A stretch of 64,000 bases of DNA from Vulcanibacillus modesticaldus (GTDB taxonomy: Bacteria > Bacillota > Bacilli > Tepidibacillales > Tepidibacillaceae). The notes under the pieces are model-generated. The model had not been told where the DNA came from, made no database searches, and was given only the letters and a program-made list of their open reading frames with translations. Position numbers and translations under genes: made by a program. How positions within the stretch are numbered: position 1 is the first letter of the stretch; each line of letters starts with the position of its first letter. Shown here one piece after another: positions 56,889 through 64,000 of this stretch. Where the stretch lies: assembly GCF_001730235.1 (NCBI RefSeq), contig NZ_MIJF01000024.1, positions 62,001 to 126,000 of the forward strand, in the 5' to 3' direction.

Positions 56889-57722
56889 TTAAAAAGCTGG
56901 TAAGATAGCTCCATTATATTTTTGTTCGATAAATTGTTTAACAGTATCAGAATTCAAAATTTCAGCCAATTTTTTAATACTTTCTTTTTCTTTGTCCTCT
57001 GTCCTAATGGTCAATACGTTGGCATAAGGAGAGTCAGATCCCTCAATAAACAAGGAGTCATTCACCGGATTTAAATTTGCTTGCAAAGCATAATTGGTAT
57101 TTATCACGGAAATGTCCACATCATCTAGTGATCTAGGTAACATTGCCGCATCTAATAGTATGATTTCTAGATTCTTTGGATTCTCTACAATATCATTTAT
57201 TGTACCCTTTATTCCTACCCCTTCTTCTAGTTTAATTAAACCTGCTTTTTCTAATAACGCTAGAGATCTTCCCATATTTGAAGGATCATTAGGGATGGCA
57301 ACATAAGCACCATCTTTTAATTTAGATAAATCATCAATTTTACTTGAATAAATTCCAATCGGTTCCAGATGTACTTTAACTATATTAGTTAAATTATTGA
57401 TACCACGTTCTTTTGTAAAGGATTCAAAATAAGGGATGTGTTGGAAATAGTTGGCATCGAGTTCTCCTTCTGCTAATTGAATATTAGGTTGAACGTAATC
57501 TTGATAAACAATAATTTCTAAATCAATCCCTTGTTCTTTTAGTAATGGTTTTATTTCTTCAAGAATCTCTGCATGTGGAATAGCGGTTGCCCCTACTTTT
57601 AATTTTATTAACTCTGTTTTAGTTTCCTGATTTTCATCAGTTGAATCCACTTCTGAAGAATTACATGCTACTAAACTTAAACTTAATACTACGATAGTTA
57701 ATATTAAAATTAATTTTTTCAT
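56889..57722 (-). CDS. metQ: Methionine ABC transporter substrate-binding lipoprotein
   Basis: Lipoprotein of 277 aa of the NlpA/MetQ family. Lipobox LVAC ends the signal peptide. Family blocks: VGATAIPHAEILEEIKPLL, LAEGELDANYFQHIPYF, and VAIPNDPSNMGRSLALLEKAGLIKL. Binds methionine at the membrane surface. Third gene behind the SAM riboswitch. Confidence 0.93.
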   Translation of the reverse strand: MKKLILILTIVVLSLSLVACNSSEVDSTDENQETKTELIKLKVGATAIPHAEILEEIKPLLKEQGIDLEIIVYQDYVQPNIQLAEGELDANYFQHIPYFESFTKERGINNLTNIVKVHLEPIGIYSSKIDDLSKLKDGAYVAIPNDPSNMGRSLALLEKAGLIKLEEGVGIKGTINDIVENPKNLEIILLDAAMLPRSLDDVDISVINTNYALQANLNPVNDSLFIEGSDSPYANVLTIRTEDKEKESIKKLAEILNSDTVKQFIEQKYNGAILPAF

Positions 57723-57739
57723 TTTATTTTCATCTCCTC

Positions 57740-58396
57740 TTATTTTTTATCTATTTTTCTTGCAAGAAAATCTCCTAAAAATTGAATAAATATCACGAGT
57801 AATAAAATCACAAAAGTAGTCGATAGCATAACTGGTGTATTATACATCTGATAACCATAAACGATAGCCATATTACCTAAACCACCACCCCCTACGACAC
57901 CTGCCATCGCTGAATAACCTATTAAAGCAACTAAGGTAACAGTAATTCCAGATAAGATTGAAGGTAATGCCTCTGGTAAGTAAACCTTCCAAATTATTTG
58001 AAAGACATTGGCACCCATTGAAATGGCCGCCTCCACAACACCTTTATTCACTTCCCTTAAAGCAGTCTCTACTAATCTAGCAAAAAATGGTGTTGCTCCG
58101 ATTATTAAAGGTACTGTTGCCGCAGTAGGTCCTATCGTCGTTCCCACAATCACACGGGTAAGTGGCATAATTAAAACTATTAAAATAATAAAGGGAATGG
58201 AGCGAAATACATTTACAATCAATCCAATAATCCTATTTAGGGTACTATTTTCTAATAATTGTCCCTTATCGGTAAGAAATAACATGATTCCCAAAGGTAT
58301 GCCCAATATTACAGTCAATAAGCCAGACAACCCAAGCATATAAAGTGTCTCAATTGTGGCTTCAAGTAATTGAGTTAATTCTCTATATTCAAGCAA
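57740..58396 (-). CDS. metI: Methionine ABC transporter permease
   Basis: Permease of 218 aa with five helices. Marks are ATIETLYMLGLSGLLTVILGIPLG, FRSIPFIILIVLIMP, and the EAA loop AISMGANVFQIIWKVYLPEALP. Forms the channel for methionine with MetN and MetQ. Tightly spaced (18-19 nt) with its neighbours. Confidence 0.93.
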   Translation of the reverse strand: MLEYRELTQLLEATIETLYMLGLSGLLTVILGIPLGIMLFLTDKGQLLENSTLNRIIGLIVNVFRSIPFIILIVLIMPLTRVIVGTTIGPTAATVPLIIGATPFFARLVETALREVNKGVVEAAISMGANVFQIIWKVYLPEALPSILSGITVTLVALIGYSAMAGVVGGGGLGNMAIVYGYQMYNTPVMLSTTFVILLLVIFIQFLGDFLARKIDKK

Positions 58397-58414
58397 AATC
58401 TACACCCCATCTCT

Positions 58415-59170
58415 TTAGTCATTACCACTAAGTACCGGTACTTGTTTTACAAATTCTTTCGTTATTTCTTTTTTAGGGTTACCGAATACTTCAGTTACTG
58501 GTCCTTCCTCAACAATTTCTCCACCATCAATTACGGCAACACGATGACATATCTTTTTAATTACATGCATTTCGTGGGTTATTAGAATAATTGTAATACC
58601 AAACTTTCTATTTATTTCCCACAGTAAATTCAGAATTGATTCAGTAGTTTTAGGATCTAATGCAGATGTGGCTTCATCAGATAGTAAGACTTCAGGATTA
58701 TTTGCTAAGGCCCTTGCTATCCCAACCCTTTGTTTTTGACCTCCACTCAATTCAGATGGATAGGCATCTGCTCGCTCTGTTAATCCTACCAACTTAATTA
58801 ATTCAGATACCCTCTTATCAATCTTCTCTTTAGGATATCCTGCTATTTCCAAGGGAAAGGCAATATTTTGACGTACCGTTCTTGATGAAAGCAAGTTAAA
58901 GTTTTGAAAAATCATTCCGATTTTTTGTCTAGCTAAACGTAATTTCTCATTATTTAAACGATCCATCCTTTGACCATTAACCCATATTTCCCCCGCAGTA
59001 GGATTCTCTAGCATGTTAATTAAGCGAATTAAGGTACTTTTTCCTGCCCCACTGTATCCAATGATGCCGTAAATTTCACCGGATTTAATCTCTAAGTTAA
59101 TATTTTTTAAGGCGGTCACCCTTTGTTTGTTGTTGTCATAGATTTTTTGAACATTATTTAGTTTAATCAA
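58415..59170 (-). CDS. metN: Methionine ABC transporter ATPase lacking the NIL domain
   Basis: ATPase of 251 aa: Walker [14 protein letters not shown], signature [15 protein letters not shown], Walker [14 protein letters not shown] and H-loop [11 protein letters not shown]. It ends soon after [12 protein letters not shown]. Usual MetN proteins are about 340 aa, with a C-terminal NIL (ACT-like) domain that lets methionine inhibit transport; that domain is missing here, so feedback must come from the riboswitch alone. The frame ends in a normal stop, so this looks like a short form rather than a break. Confidence 0.93.
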   Translation of the reverse strand: MIKLNNVQKIYDNNKQRVTALKNINLEIKSGEIYGIIGYSGAGKSTLIRLINMLENPTAGEIWVNGQRMDRLNNEKLRLARQKIGMIFQNFNLLSSRTVRQNIAFPLEIAGYPKEKIDKRVSELIKLVGLTERADAYPSELSGGQKQRVGIARALANNPEVLLSDEATSALDPKTTESILNLLWEINRKFGITIILITHEMHVIKKICHRVAVIDGGEIVEEGPVTEVFGNPKKEITKEFVKQVPVLSGND

Positions 59171-59201
59171 CCTAACTACACCACTTTCTTTTCTAGTTGA
59201 T

Positions 59202-59275
59202 TAAGTAGTATTTTGTAAAAGTGCGGCTTTTGGGAGTGAAACAGACAAGGTGAGCACGTTACAAAATACGACTTA
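59202..59275. repeat. Hairpin element, copy 2
   Basis: Core 59208-59269 matches copy 1 at 25764-25826: GTATTTTGTA, AAGTGCGGCTTTTGGGAGTG, then GACAAGGTGAGCACGTTAC and AAAATAC. Here the outer stem is TAAGTAGTATTTTGTA with TACAAAATACGACTTA, 15 of 16 paired. It sits between the SAM-riboswitch terminator and metN, so it is in the metNIQ leader, antisense to copy 1 orientation relative to transcription. Confidence 0.75.
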
Positions 59276-59294
59276 GAGGAACTATAATTCCTAA

Positions 59295-59465
59295 AAAATA
59301 AAGGTCCTTTCTGAAAGCATCAGAAAGGACCTAAAATATTAGACGATCCTTCCCTTATCTCTCAGAACATTTTGTCCTGCAGGAATTGGCACCTTACCAA
59401 ATAAAAACTTTGATAGGTTGCCGGGTTTCATCGGGCCAGTCCCTCCACCTCTCTAGATAAGAGAA
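59295..59465 (-). promoter_or_regulatory. SAM riboswitch (S box) of metNIQ
   Basis: P1 helix pairs 59455-59465 with 59350-59360. Minus-strand core: AGAGGTGGAGGGACTGGCCC, GATGAAACCCGGCAACC, and the P4 end AAGGTGCCAATTCCTGC. Terminator AGGTCCTTTCTGA/TCAGAAAGGACCT (59302-59332) with T-run. High SAM stops transcription. With its promoter this explains the gene-free stretch 59171-59588. Confidence 0.96.
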
Positions 59466-59513
59466 CGACTTATTCACTTTTCAACGTTAACGTTTTAATT
59501 TCAACATGATAGT

Positions 59514-59543
59514 ATCATATCACCTATAATGATTTTATGTCAA
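59514..59543 (-). promoter_or_regulatory. Promoter of the SAM-riboswitch transcript
   Basis: Minus-strand TTGACA (59538-59543), 18-bp spacer, TATGAT (59514-59519), about 50 bp before the aptamer. Confidence 0.8.
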
Positions 59544-59588
59544 CAATTTTTTTATGTTATTTTTATATTTCTTGATAACAATATTTTC

Positions 59589-60113
59589 CTAAATTACTGA
59601 AGCCTTTTTCGATCTTCTTAAAATAAAGTTTAACTTTCTAGATAAGGTATATAATTGTTGGGTAGAAGCACCCTTTATTATTATCTTTTTCGTACCAGCT
59701 ACTTCCTGTAAACATTGAATCGTAATTTTATTTGGTTCAAATCTAACTGATTGGATAGCTTTAACCGGGATCTCCAATATACTTTGTTTACGATGATGAT
59801 TTATAAAGCCGATAAATAAACTTTTACTATATACAACAATATCCATCTCGGCTAAGAATTTATGGTAATCTTTGATTAATTCTTTTATTTTCCCTTTGTA
59901 CAGAATTAATTCAGACCCATCCATTTGCAAATAAATTACATTTGACTTTTTATTGATAACTTCTGACTTATTGATTGTTAAATATCGCCTATACACTTGG
60001 GAAAAGAAAAAGAGGAAAGTAAAAATAAGCACAGCTGTTATCCCCATACCTACACTCCCTTTAAGTAAGGATTTGCTCTGAGTATTCCTACCTTTCCCCT
60101 TTATAACTCCCAT
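59589..60113 (-). CDS. Hypothetical single-pass membrane protein
   Basis: Protein of 174 aa that I do not recognise. A basic N-terminus precedes one helix (about 22-40: GMGITAVLIFTFLFFFSQVY). The remaining 130 residues look like a mixed alpha/beta domain, possibly PH-like, with alternating strands (VIYLQMDGSELILYKGKI, RFEPNKITIQCLQEV) and a basic end. It follows the HD hydrolase gene by 36 nt on the same strand. No function proposed. Confidence 0.65.
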   Translation of the reverse strand: MGVIKGKGRNTQSKSLLKGSVGMGITAVLIFTFLFFFSQVYRRYLTINKSEVINKKSNVIYLQMDGSELILYKGKIKELIKDYHKFLAEMDIVVYSKSLFIGFINHHRKQSILEIPVKAIQSVRFEPNKITIQCLQEVAGTKKIIIKGASTQQLYTLSRKLNFILRRSKKASVI

Positions 60114-60149
60114 TATTCTAATTTCATCCTGCCATAAAATGTGATTAAA

Positions 60150-60803
60150 TTACCTATCGCCATTCCATTCAGCATAAAACTGCTGTAAAAACATTTCCAT
60201 AAATTGATGCCTTCGCACAGCTATCTTTTTTGCGGTTTTTGTATTCATTTGATCTTTCAATAACAAAAGTTTCTCATAAAAATGATTGATGGTGTTTCCT
60301 TTGTTATTTATATATTCTTCTTTAGACATATTTTTTTTAGGAGGATCGTTAGGATTCCATATTTCCCGATTTTTTGCTCCACCATATGCAAAGGCACGAG
60401 CTATTCCAATCGCACCAATAGCATCTAGTCGATCAGCATCTTGAACTATCTGAGACTCTATAGATGATAATTTATTTTTTTGTTTACGAAAACTGATCTC
60501 ACCTATAATTTGAACAACTTGCTCAATTATCTTTTTATCAACTCGTAATTGATTAAGGATGGCTATAGGCTTTTCAATTTCTTCAGTTTCAGAACCTGTG
60601 ATTTTATAGTCGCCAATATCATGTAATAATGCTGCTAACCTAATCACATCTTCATTAACTTGATGAGTTTGGCTTTCTTCTTTTATTAACAATAAGGCAT
60701 TATTGTAAACCCTTAATACGTGCCAATAGTCATGACCTGTTGACTCAAAAAGCATCTCCTCTTTTAAAATTTCCTTCACTTCTTCAATAATTCGATCCAT
60801 CAT
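60150..60803 (-). CDS. HD-domain phosphohydrolase (YpgQ/YedJ type)
   Basis: Protein of 217 aa with a full HD metal site: GHDYWHVLRV, LLHDIGDYKIT and VQDADRLDAIGAIGIARAF. The YedJ/YpgQ family hydrolyses nucleotides to nucleoside monophosphates or pyrophosphate; the exact substrate is not known here. It lies 4 nt after the aminopeptidase gene, so they share a transcript. Confidence 0.86.
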   Translation of the reverse strand: MMDRIIEEVKEILKEEMLFESTGHDYWHVLRVYNNALLLIKEESQTHQVNEDVIRLAALLHDIGDYKITGSETEEIEKPIAILNQLRVDKKIIEQVVQIIGEISFRKQKNKLSSIESQIVQDADRLDAIGAIGIARAFAYGGAKNREIWNPNDPPKKNMSKEEYINNKGNTINHFYEKLLLLKDQMNTKTAKKIAVRRHQFMEMFLQQFYAEWNGDR

Positions 60804-60807
60804 ATCT

Positions 60808-61881
60808 CTAAACGTTTTTTAAAATGGTTTCGTATGTCGACTTATCTAAGTTTTTAACTAATGTAGTTAGCGTTTCCTTTGCGGCTAAATAATCATCATA
60901 GTCAATAATTGAGGCATGACTATGAATATAGCGAGAAGGAATTGCAATTACAATTGAAGGGACACCTTTACCATGAAGATGTACCCGCCCAGCATCAGTT
61001 CCTCCTTGGGAAACATAATATTGATATTTAACTCCTAAAGATTCTACAGTATCAAGTAAATAATCACGCATTCCCCGATGAGTAACATAAGTACGGTCAT
61101 AGATACGTATTATTACTCCATCACCTAATTTACCCATTGCCTCTTCAGGAGCGTTGGGCATATCTCCTGCTGGTCCCGCGTCTAAGGCAAAGAAAATGTC
61201 CGGATTAATCATTTCTGCCGAAGTTTGAGCACCACGTAATCCTACCTCTTCTTGAACATTGGCACCAGCATATAATGTATTTGGTAAGTTCAGATCTTTC
61301 ACTGAATCTAATAGATCAATCGCCATAGCACATCCGTATCTGTTGTCCCAAGCCTTTGCCATCAACCTCTTGTTATTAGCCATTACTCTGAAAGGAGTTA
61401 CAGGTACGATTGGTTGTCCGGGACGTATCCCTATCTTCTCGGCATCTTCTTTATCTTTTGCTCCAATATCAATAAACATCTTTTTAATATCAATCGGTTT
61501 TCTTCTCATTTCATCAGGCAAAATATGGGGTGGTAATGAACCAATTATCCCCTCCACCTCGCCATTTGGGGTTAAGATACTGACACGTTGAGCAAGTAAA
61601 ACTTGACTCCACCATCCACCTAAGGTTTGAAATTTAATAAATCCTTCTTTAGTAATTCTTGTAACCATGAACCCAACTTCATCCATGTGTCCCGCTACCA
61701 TTACCTTTGGACCGTTTGAATTTCCACGTTTAATCCCAAATATACCACCAAGATTATCCTGAATTATTTCATCTGTATAACGGCTAATATATCTACGCAT
61801 AATATCTCTTACCGGCTTTTCAAATCCTGGCGCACCATGAGCTTCTGTTAACTCTTTAAACAATTGTAATCTTTTATCCAT
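60808..61881 (-). CDS. M42 family aminopeptidase
   Basis: Cytoplasmic di-metal aminopeptidase of 357 aa, likely dodecameric like other M42 enzymes. Metal ligands are in [29 protein letters not shown] (catalytic Glu pair), ALDAGPAGD and [12 protein letters not shown]. It trims peptides from the N-terminus; substrate preference (glutamyl versus broad) is not readable. First gene of a unit with the HD hydrolase and the hypothetical membrane protein. Confidence 0.92.
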   Translation of the reverse strand: MDKRLQLFKELTEAHGAPGFEKPVRDIMRRYISRYTDEIIQDNLGGIFGIKRGNSNGPKVMVAGHMDEVGFMVTRITKEGFIKFQTLGGWWSQVLLAQRVSILTPNGEVEGIIGSLPPHILPDEMRRKPIDIKKMFIDIGAKDKEDAEKIGIRPGQPIVPVTPFRVMANNKRLMAKAWDNRYGCAMAIDLLDSVKDLNLPNTLYAGANVQEEVGLRGAQTSAEMINPDIFFALDAGPAGDMPNAPEEAMGKLGDGVIIRIYDRTYVTHRGMRDYLLDTVESLGVKYQYYVSQGGTDAGRVHLHGKGVPSIVIAIPSRYIHSHASIIDYDDYLAAKETLTTLVKNLDKSTYETILKNV

Positions 61882-61935
61882 TTAGCAACCCCCTCAATAA
61901 TTCTTTGTCTCCCATTATACAAAATAATTAAATAA

Positions 61936-62028
61936 TTAGATACATGATGTATTTTCTAATGCCTCGATAATAATCCTATTAAAATCTTTAGTGGCAAGTG
62001 GATATAATGCAACTTGACATGAAATCAT
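61936..62028 (-). pseudogene. Truncated YkoF-like thiamine-binding protein remnant
   Basis: Frame of 30 codons beginning MISCQVALYPLATKDF and ending NTSCI then TAA. It resembles the start of a YkoF/MTH1187-type domain, where a CQxxLYP motif begins the fold. A normal domain needs about 90 residues and no frame continues it. AAGGAG nine bases before the ATG would still allow translation, right after the methyltransferase stop. Likely a decaying gene; the short length makes the assignment tentative. Confidence 0.4.
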
Positions 62029-62034
62029 CCTTAT

Positions 62035-62718
62035 CTACTCCTTATCCCAACGTAGTGCAAAAAAACCTGCTCTTATTGCCTGTTCTCGCTGTTTAGCAAT
62101 TTCTATATTCCAAGCAGCTTTAATATCAAACTCCTTTTGTGGTGGAAAATATAATCCTTTTTTTAATTTAAAAGTCTGGGGTAATAATTGGAATAGCTCT
62201 TGCTCTGTATAAAGATGAGCTTTTTTAAAAACACTATCCGAATCTTTTTGAGAATTTTTTTGATACAATTCTCCCCAGTCACTATCCTTTGTTAGCAATC
62301 CAATAACCAACCTACCCTTTGGTCTTAGTACGCGCATAGCTTCCTTTAAAACAGTATCTGGATGTTCCATAAACTCTATTGCAGTAACAGAAATGACTAA
62401 ATCAAAACTCTCATCAGAAAAAGGCAAAGAATGGGCATCAGCAATCTCCCAGTCAATCCTTAATCCTTCTTTATAAGCCTTTTTCTTTGCCAGTTCCATC
62501 ATCGGGGTAGACTGATCAATGGCAGTAACATGCAAACCTTTTTTTGCCAACCAAATTGAATAATTTCCAGTACCTGCTCCAATATCTAGTACTTTTTCTC
62601 CACTTTGAAAATTGGCTAACTCAGCTATTAGTCTTTTCTCAACTTCATCGACAAATCTGCCTAATTTAGTTTCATACCAACTATCATAATTTTTAGCAAA
62701 TCGATCAAACCAGGCCAT
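62035..62718 (-). CDS. Class I SAM-dependent methyltransferase
   Basis: Methyltransferase of 227 aa (ATG 62718 after GGGAAGGAAT). Motif I is VLDIGAGTGNYSIWLA, acidic loop AIDQSTPMM, then ADAHSLPFSDESFDLVISV and LKEAMRVLRPKGRLVIGLL. Related to the UbiE/COQ5-like Methyltransf_11 group. The start AWFDRFAKNYDSWYET is typical of small-molecule methylases. Substrate unknown. Confidence 0.87.
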   Translation of the reverse strand: MAWFDRFAKNYDSWYETKLGRFVDEVEKRLIAELANFQSGEKVLDIGAGTGNYSIWLAKKGLHVTAIDQSTPMMELAKKKAYKEGLRIDWEIADAHSLPFSDESFDLVISVTAIEFMEHPDTVLKEAMRVLRPKGRLVIGLLTKDSDWGELYQKNSQKDSDSVFKKAHLYTEQELFQLLPQTFKLKKGLYFPPQKEFDIKAAWNIEIAKQREQAIRAGFFALRWDKE

Positions 62719-62745
62719 ATTTATTCCTTCCCTCACTACTACTCA

Positions 62746-64000
62746 TTATGAATATTCAAAATTATAATACCACAAAGGAAAAGGAATTGATGTTTTAGGG
62801 GCTTCAAATATTAGCCAATAGATAGCATTAACCATCATTAGTTTTATTTTCCCAGCTTTTTCACCTTTTTCTCTTGATGGTCTTCCCAATACAAATAGAC
62901 TTTCTTTCGAATCAATTAATACCACCAAAAGATTATCTTCTTGTTTCCAATATACTTTTAGATCTAATGTTTTTAATATTGGTGAAAGGGGAATGAACAA
63001 TTCATAACCCACTACTTTTAGTTCATAAGATTTTTTTTGTCCATTGATAAATAACCTTACGCTCTGGGTCTTCAGATCAACATCAAAATCTATATCAAAG
63101 ATTTCTTTTAGCTGTTCTATAGATATCCACCAATCATCATCATTAAAATAAATAATTTTACCATATTTTTTATCATATGGACCTATAAGTAATAATCTAG
63201 CCTGTTGCATCTTTGATACTTCACTTATTATCTTTTCAATAACTTTACCATCGCCACCTTCATTATCCCGCTGTTCTAATTTAGATTCATGTTCAAAATA
63301 TTTTTCAATCTTTTTAGCAGCATAAACAATCCTTTGTTTCTTCTTTATGTTTCTGACAAATTGATTCCGAAATTCAAATAGATCATTACGTTTCCAACGA
63401 GAAGCCACATTTGGCAATAAAATTGGTTCCACTTTTTCTGTTAAAGGCTTGAACTGATATCCCAAACTTTTATAATAATGAATTATCGATGGTAAAGCTT
63501 TTACAGTATTTAAATGCCCTGAACCATCATGCATCAGGACAATTAGTTTATTTTCACGTACCGACCCTTTTATCGTATTGATAATTTCTTCTGGCAGTAC
63601 CCCTTTTCTTTTGGAATCTCCACTATCAACATTCCAGTCATAAACGAGATAACCAGCACGGTCCATATAATAAAAATAAAAGCTATCCCAATTTTTATAT
63701 GTACCACCAGGTGTTCTAATTAAAGAAGTTCTAACTCCAGTAATATCATAGATAACTTTTTCTGTCATCTGGATTTCTTGCCAATAGTTGAAAAAATCCT
63801 TATAGATATATTCATAACGGTGAGTATATGAATGATTGCCAATTGAATGTCCCTCGGCCACTATTCTTTTTATAATCTGCTTATTTTGCTCGGCTGCCTG
63901 ACCTAGTACGAAAAAAGTGGCTTTTACCTCTTCTTCTTTTAAAATATCTAAAATTTTGGTTGTTAAATAACTAGGACCATCGTCAAATGTCAGGTAAACA
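62746..64000 (-). CDS. Polysaccharide deacetylase with C-terminal extension (partial, open at the right edge)
   Basis: The gene runs off the window; 417 codons are visible, read from base 3999 of the last kilobase. The NodB domain shows YLTFDDGPSYLTTKIL, the metal His pair HSIGNHSYTH, RTPGGTYKNWD and VYDWNVDSGD, then LIVLMHDG. Beyond the domain is a lysine-rich linker and a stalk-like domain (about 230-330 of the visible part; DDDWWISIEQLKEIF, SVRLFINGQKKSYEL) similar to copper amine oxidase N-terminal domains of surface proteins. It should remove acetyl groups from cell-wall sugars outside the cell. Confidence 0.9.
   Translation of the reverse strand, partial: VYLTFDDGPSYLTTKILDILKEEEVKATFFVLGQAAEQNKQIIKRIVAEGHSIGNHSYTHRYEYIYKDFFNYWQEIQMTEKVIYDITGVRTSLIRTPGGTYKNWDSFYFYYMDRAGYLVYDWNVDSGDSKRKGVLPEEIINTIKGSVRENKLIVLMHDGSGHLNTVKALPSIIHYYKSLGYQFKPLTEKVEPILLPNVASRWKRNDLFEFRNQFVRNIKKKQRIVYAAKKIEKYFEHESKLEQRDNEGGDGKVIEKIISEVSKMQQARLLLIGPYDKKYGKIIYFNDDDWWISIEQLKEIFDIDFDVDLKTQSVRLFINGQKKSYELKVVGYELFIPLSPILKTLDLKVYWKQEDNLLVVLIDSKESLFVLGRPSREKGEKAGKIKLMMVNAIYWLIFEAPKTSIPFPLWYYNFEYS

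Overview
The window is chromosomal DNA from a low-GC, spore-forming member of the Bacillota. Gene order follows the yuz/yut/yun/suf/met part of a Bacillus-type chromosome (yuzB, yutI, yutG, yutE, yutD, yunB, yunD, yunE, sufCDSUB, metNIQ). YunB is a sporulation protein. Other features point to an anaerobic or facultative, menaquinone-using lifestyle: the futalosine route to menaquinone (mqnC end, mqnE), an anaerobic glycerol-3-phosphate dehydrogenase (glpABC) where many Bacillales have GlpD, a rubrerythrin-type peroxidase, and a ferredoxin/membrane-protein cassette behind a NarL-type two-component system. I see no phage, transposase, rRNA, tRNA or CRISPR array.

Layout. 1-5 kb: menaquinone genes, YuzB, the NifU-like scaffold YutI, a hydroxyacid dehydrogenase, PgpA-like YutG, a four-cysteine SufR-like repressor and the HEPN protein YutE. 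5-8 kb: glpX, an acetyltransferase, and a histidine kinase/response regulator pair. 8.2-10.4 kb: two paralogous exported/membrane proteins flanking a two-cluster ferredoxin, with a perfect ACCCT-CA-AGGGT palindrome about 44 bp upstream of the inferred start. This is my main candidate for an undescribed system. 10.4-12.1 kb: yutD, rubrerythrin, DUF3501. 12.1-19.6 kb: glycerol regulon glpF-glpK-glpABC-glpP with two GlpP-type terminator leaders that share a 12-nt motif, plus a perfect cre site inside the glpF promoter. 19.6-22.8 kb: a Nudix hydrolase and znuACB with a Zur box. 22.9-27.6 kb: a TIGR00300 (LOR/SDH) protein, larB and larC1, then on the opposite strand a LarC2-domain protein in an operon with an EAL phosphodiesterase. 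27.7-34.6 kb: an M23 peptidase, a frameshifted NSS amino-acid transporter with its MetS-like small subunit, a T-box with argS, and a lysine riboswitch with an NhaC-type transporter. 34.6-40.3 kb: a complete peptide ABC transporter. 40.4-48.7 kb: yunB, divergent thyX, an HD-GYP protein, queT, yunD, yunE, a JAMM protease and an MFS carrier. 49-50 kb: a small DUF3467/toxin-like/DUF2283 cassette. 50-55.2 kb: sufCDSUB behind two tandem IscR-type operator-promoters. 55.5-64 kb: M48 protease, SAM riboswitch with metNIQ, HD hydrolase, M42 aminopeptidase, methyltransferase with a YkoF-like remnant, and a polysaccharide deacetylase running off the edge.

How the genes connect. Fe-S assembly (suf, yutI, the SufR-like regulator) supports many Fe-S enzymes here (MqnC/E, GlpA/C, ferredoxin). 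Menaquinone is the likely acceptor for GlpABC and perhaps for the membrane-ferredoxin cassette. Cis-regulation is rich: SAM, lysine and T-box leaders, two GlpP leaders, cre, a Zur box, IscR-like operators, and a motif shared by the SufR-like gene and rubrerythrin. A 62-63 bp hairpin element occurs twice (25.8 and 59.2 kb) and is not explained by any family I know.
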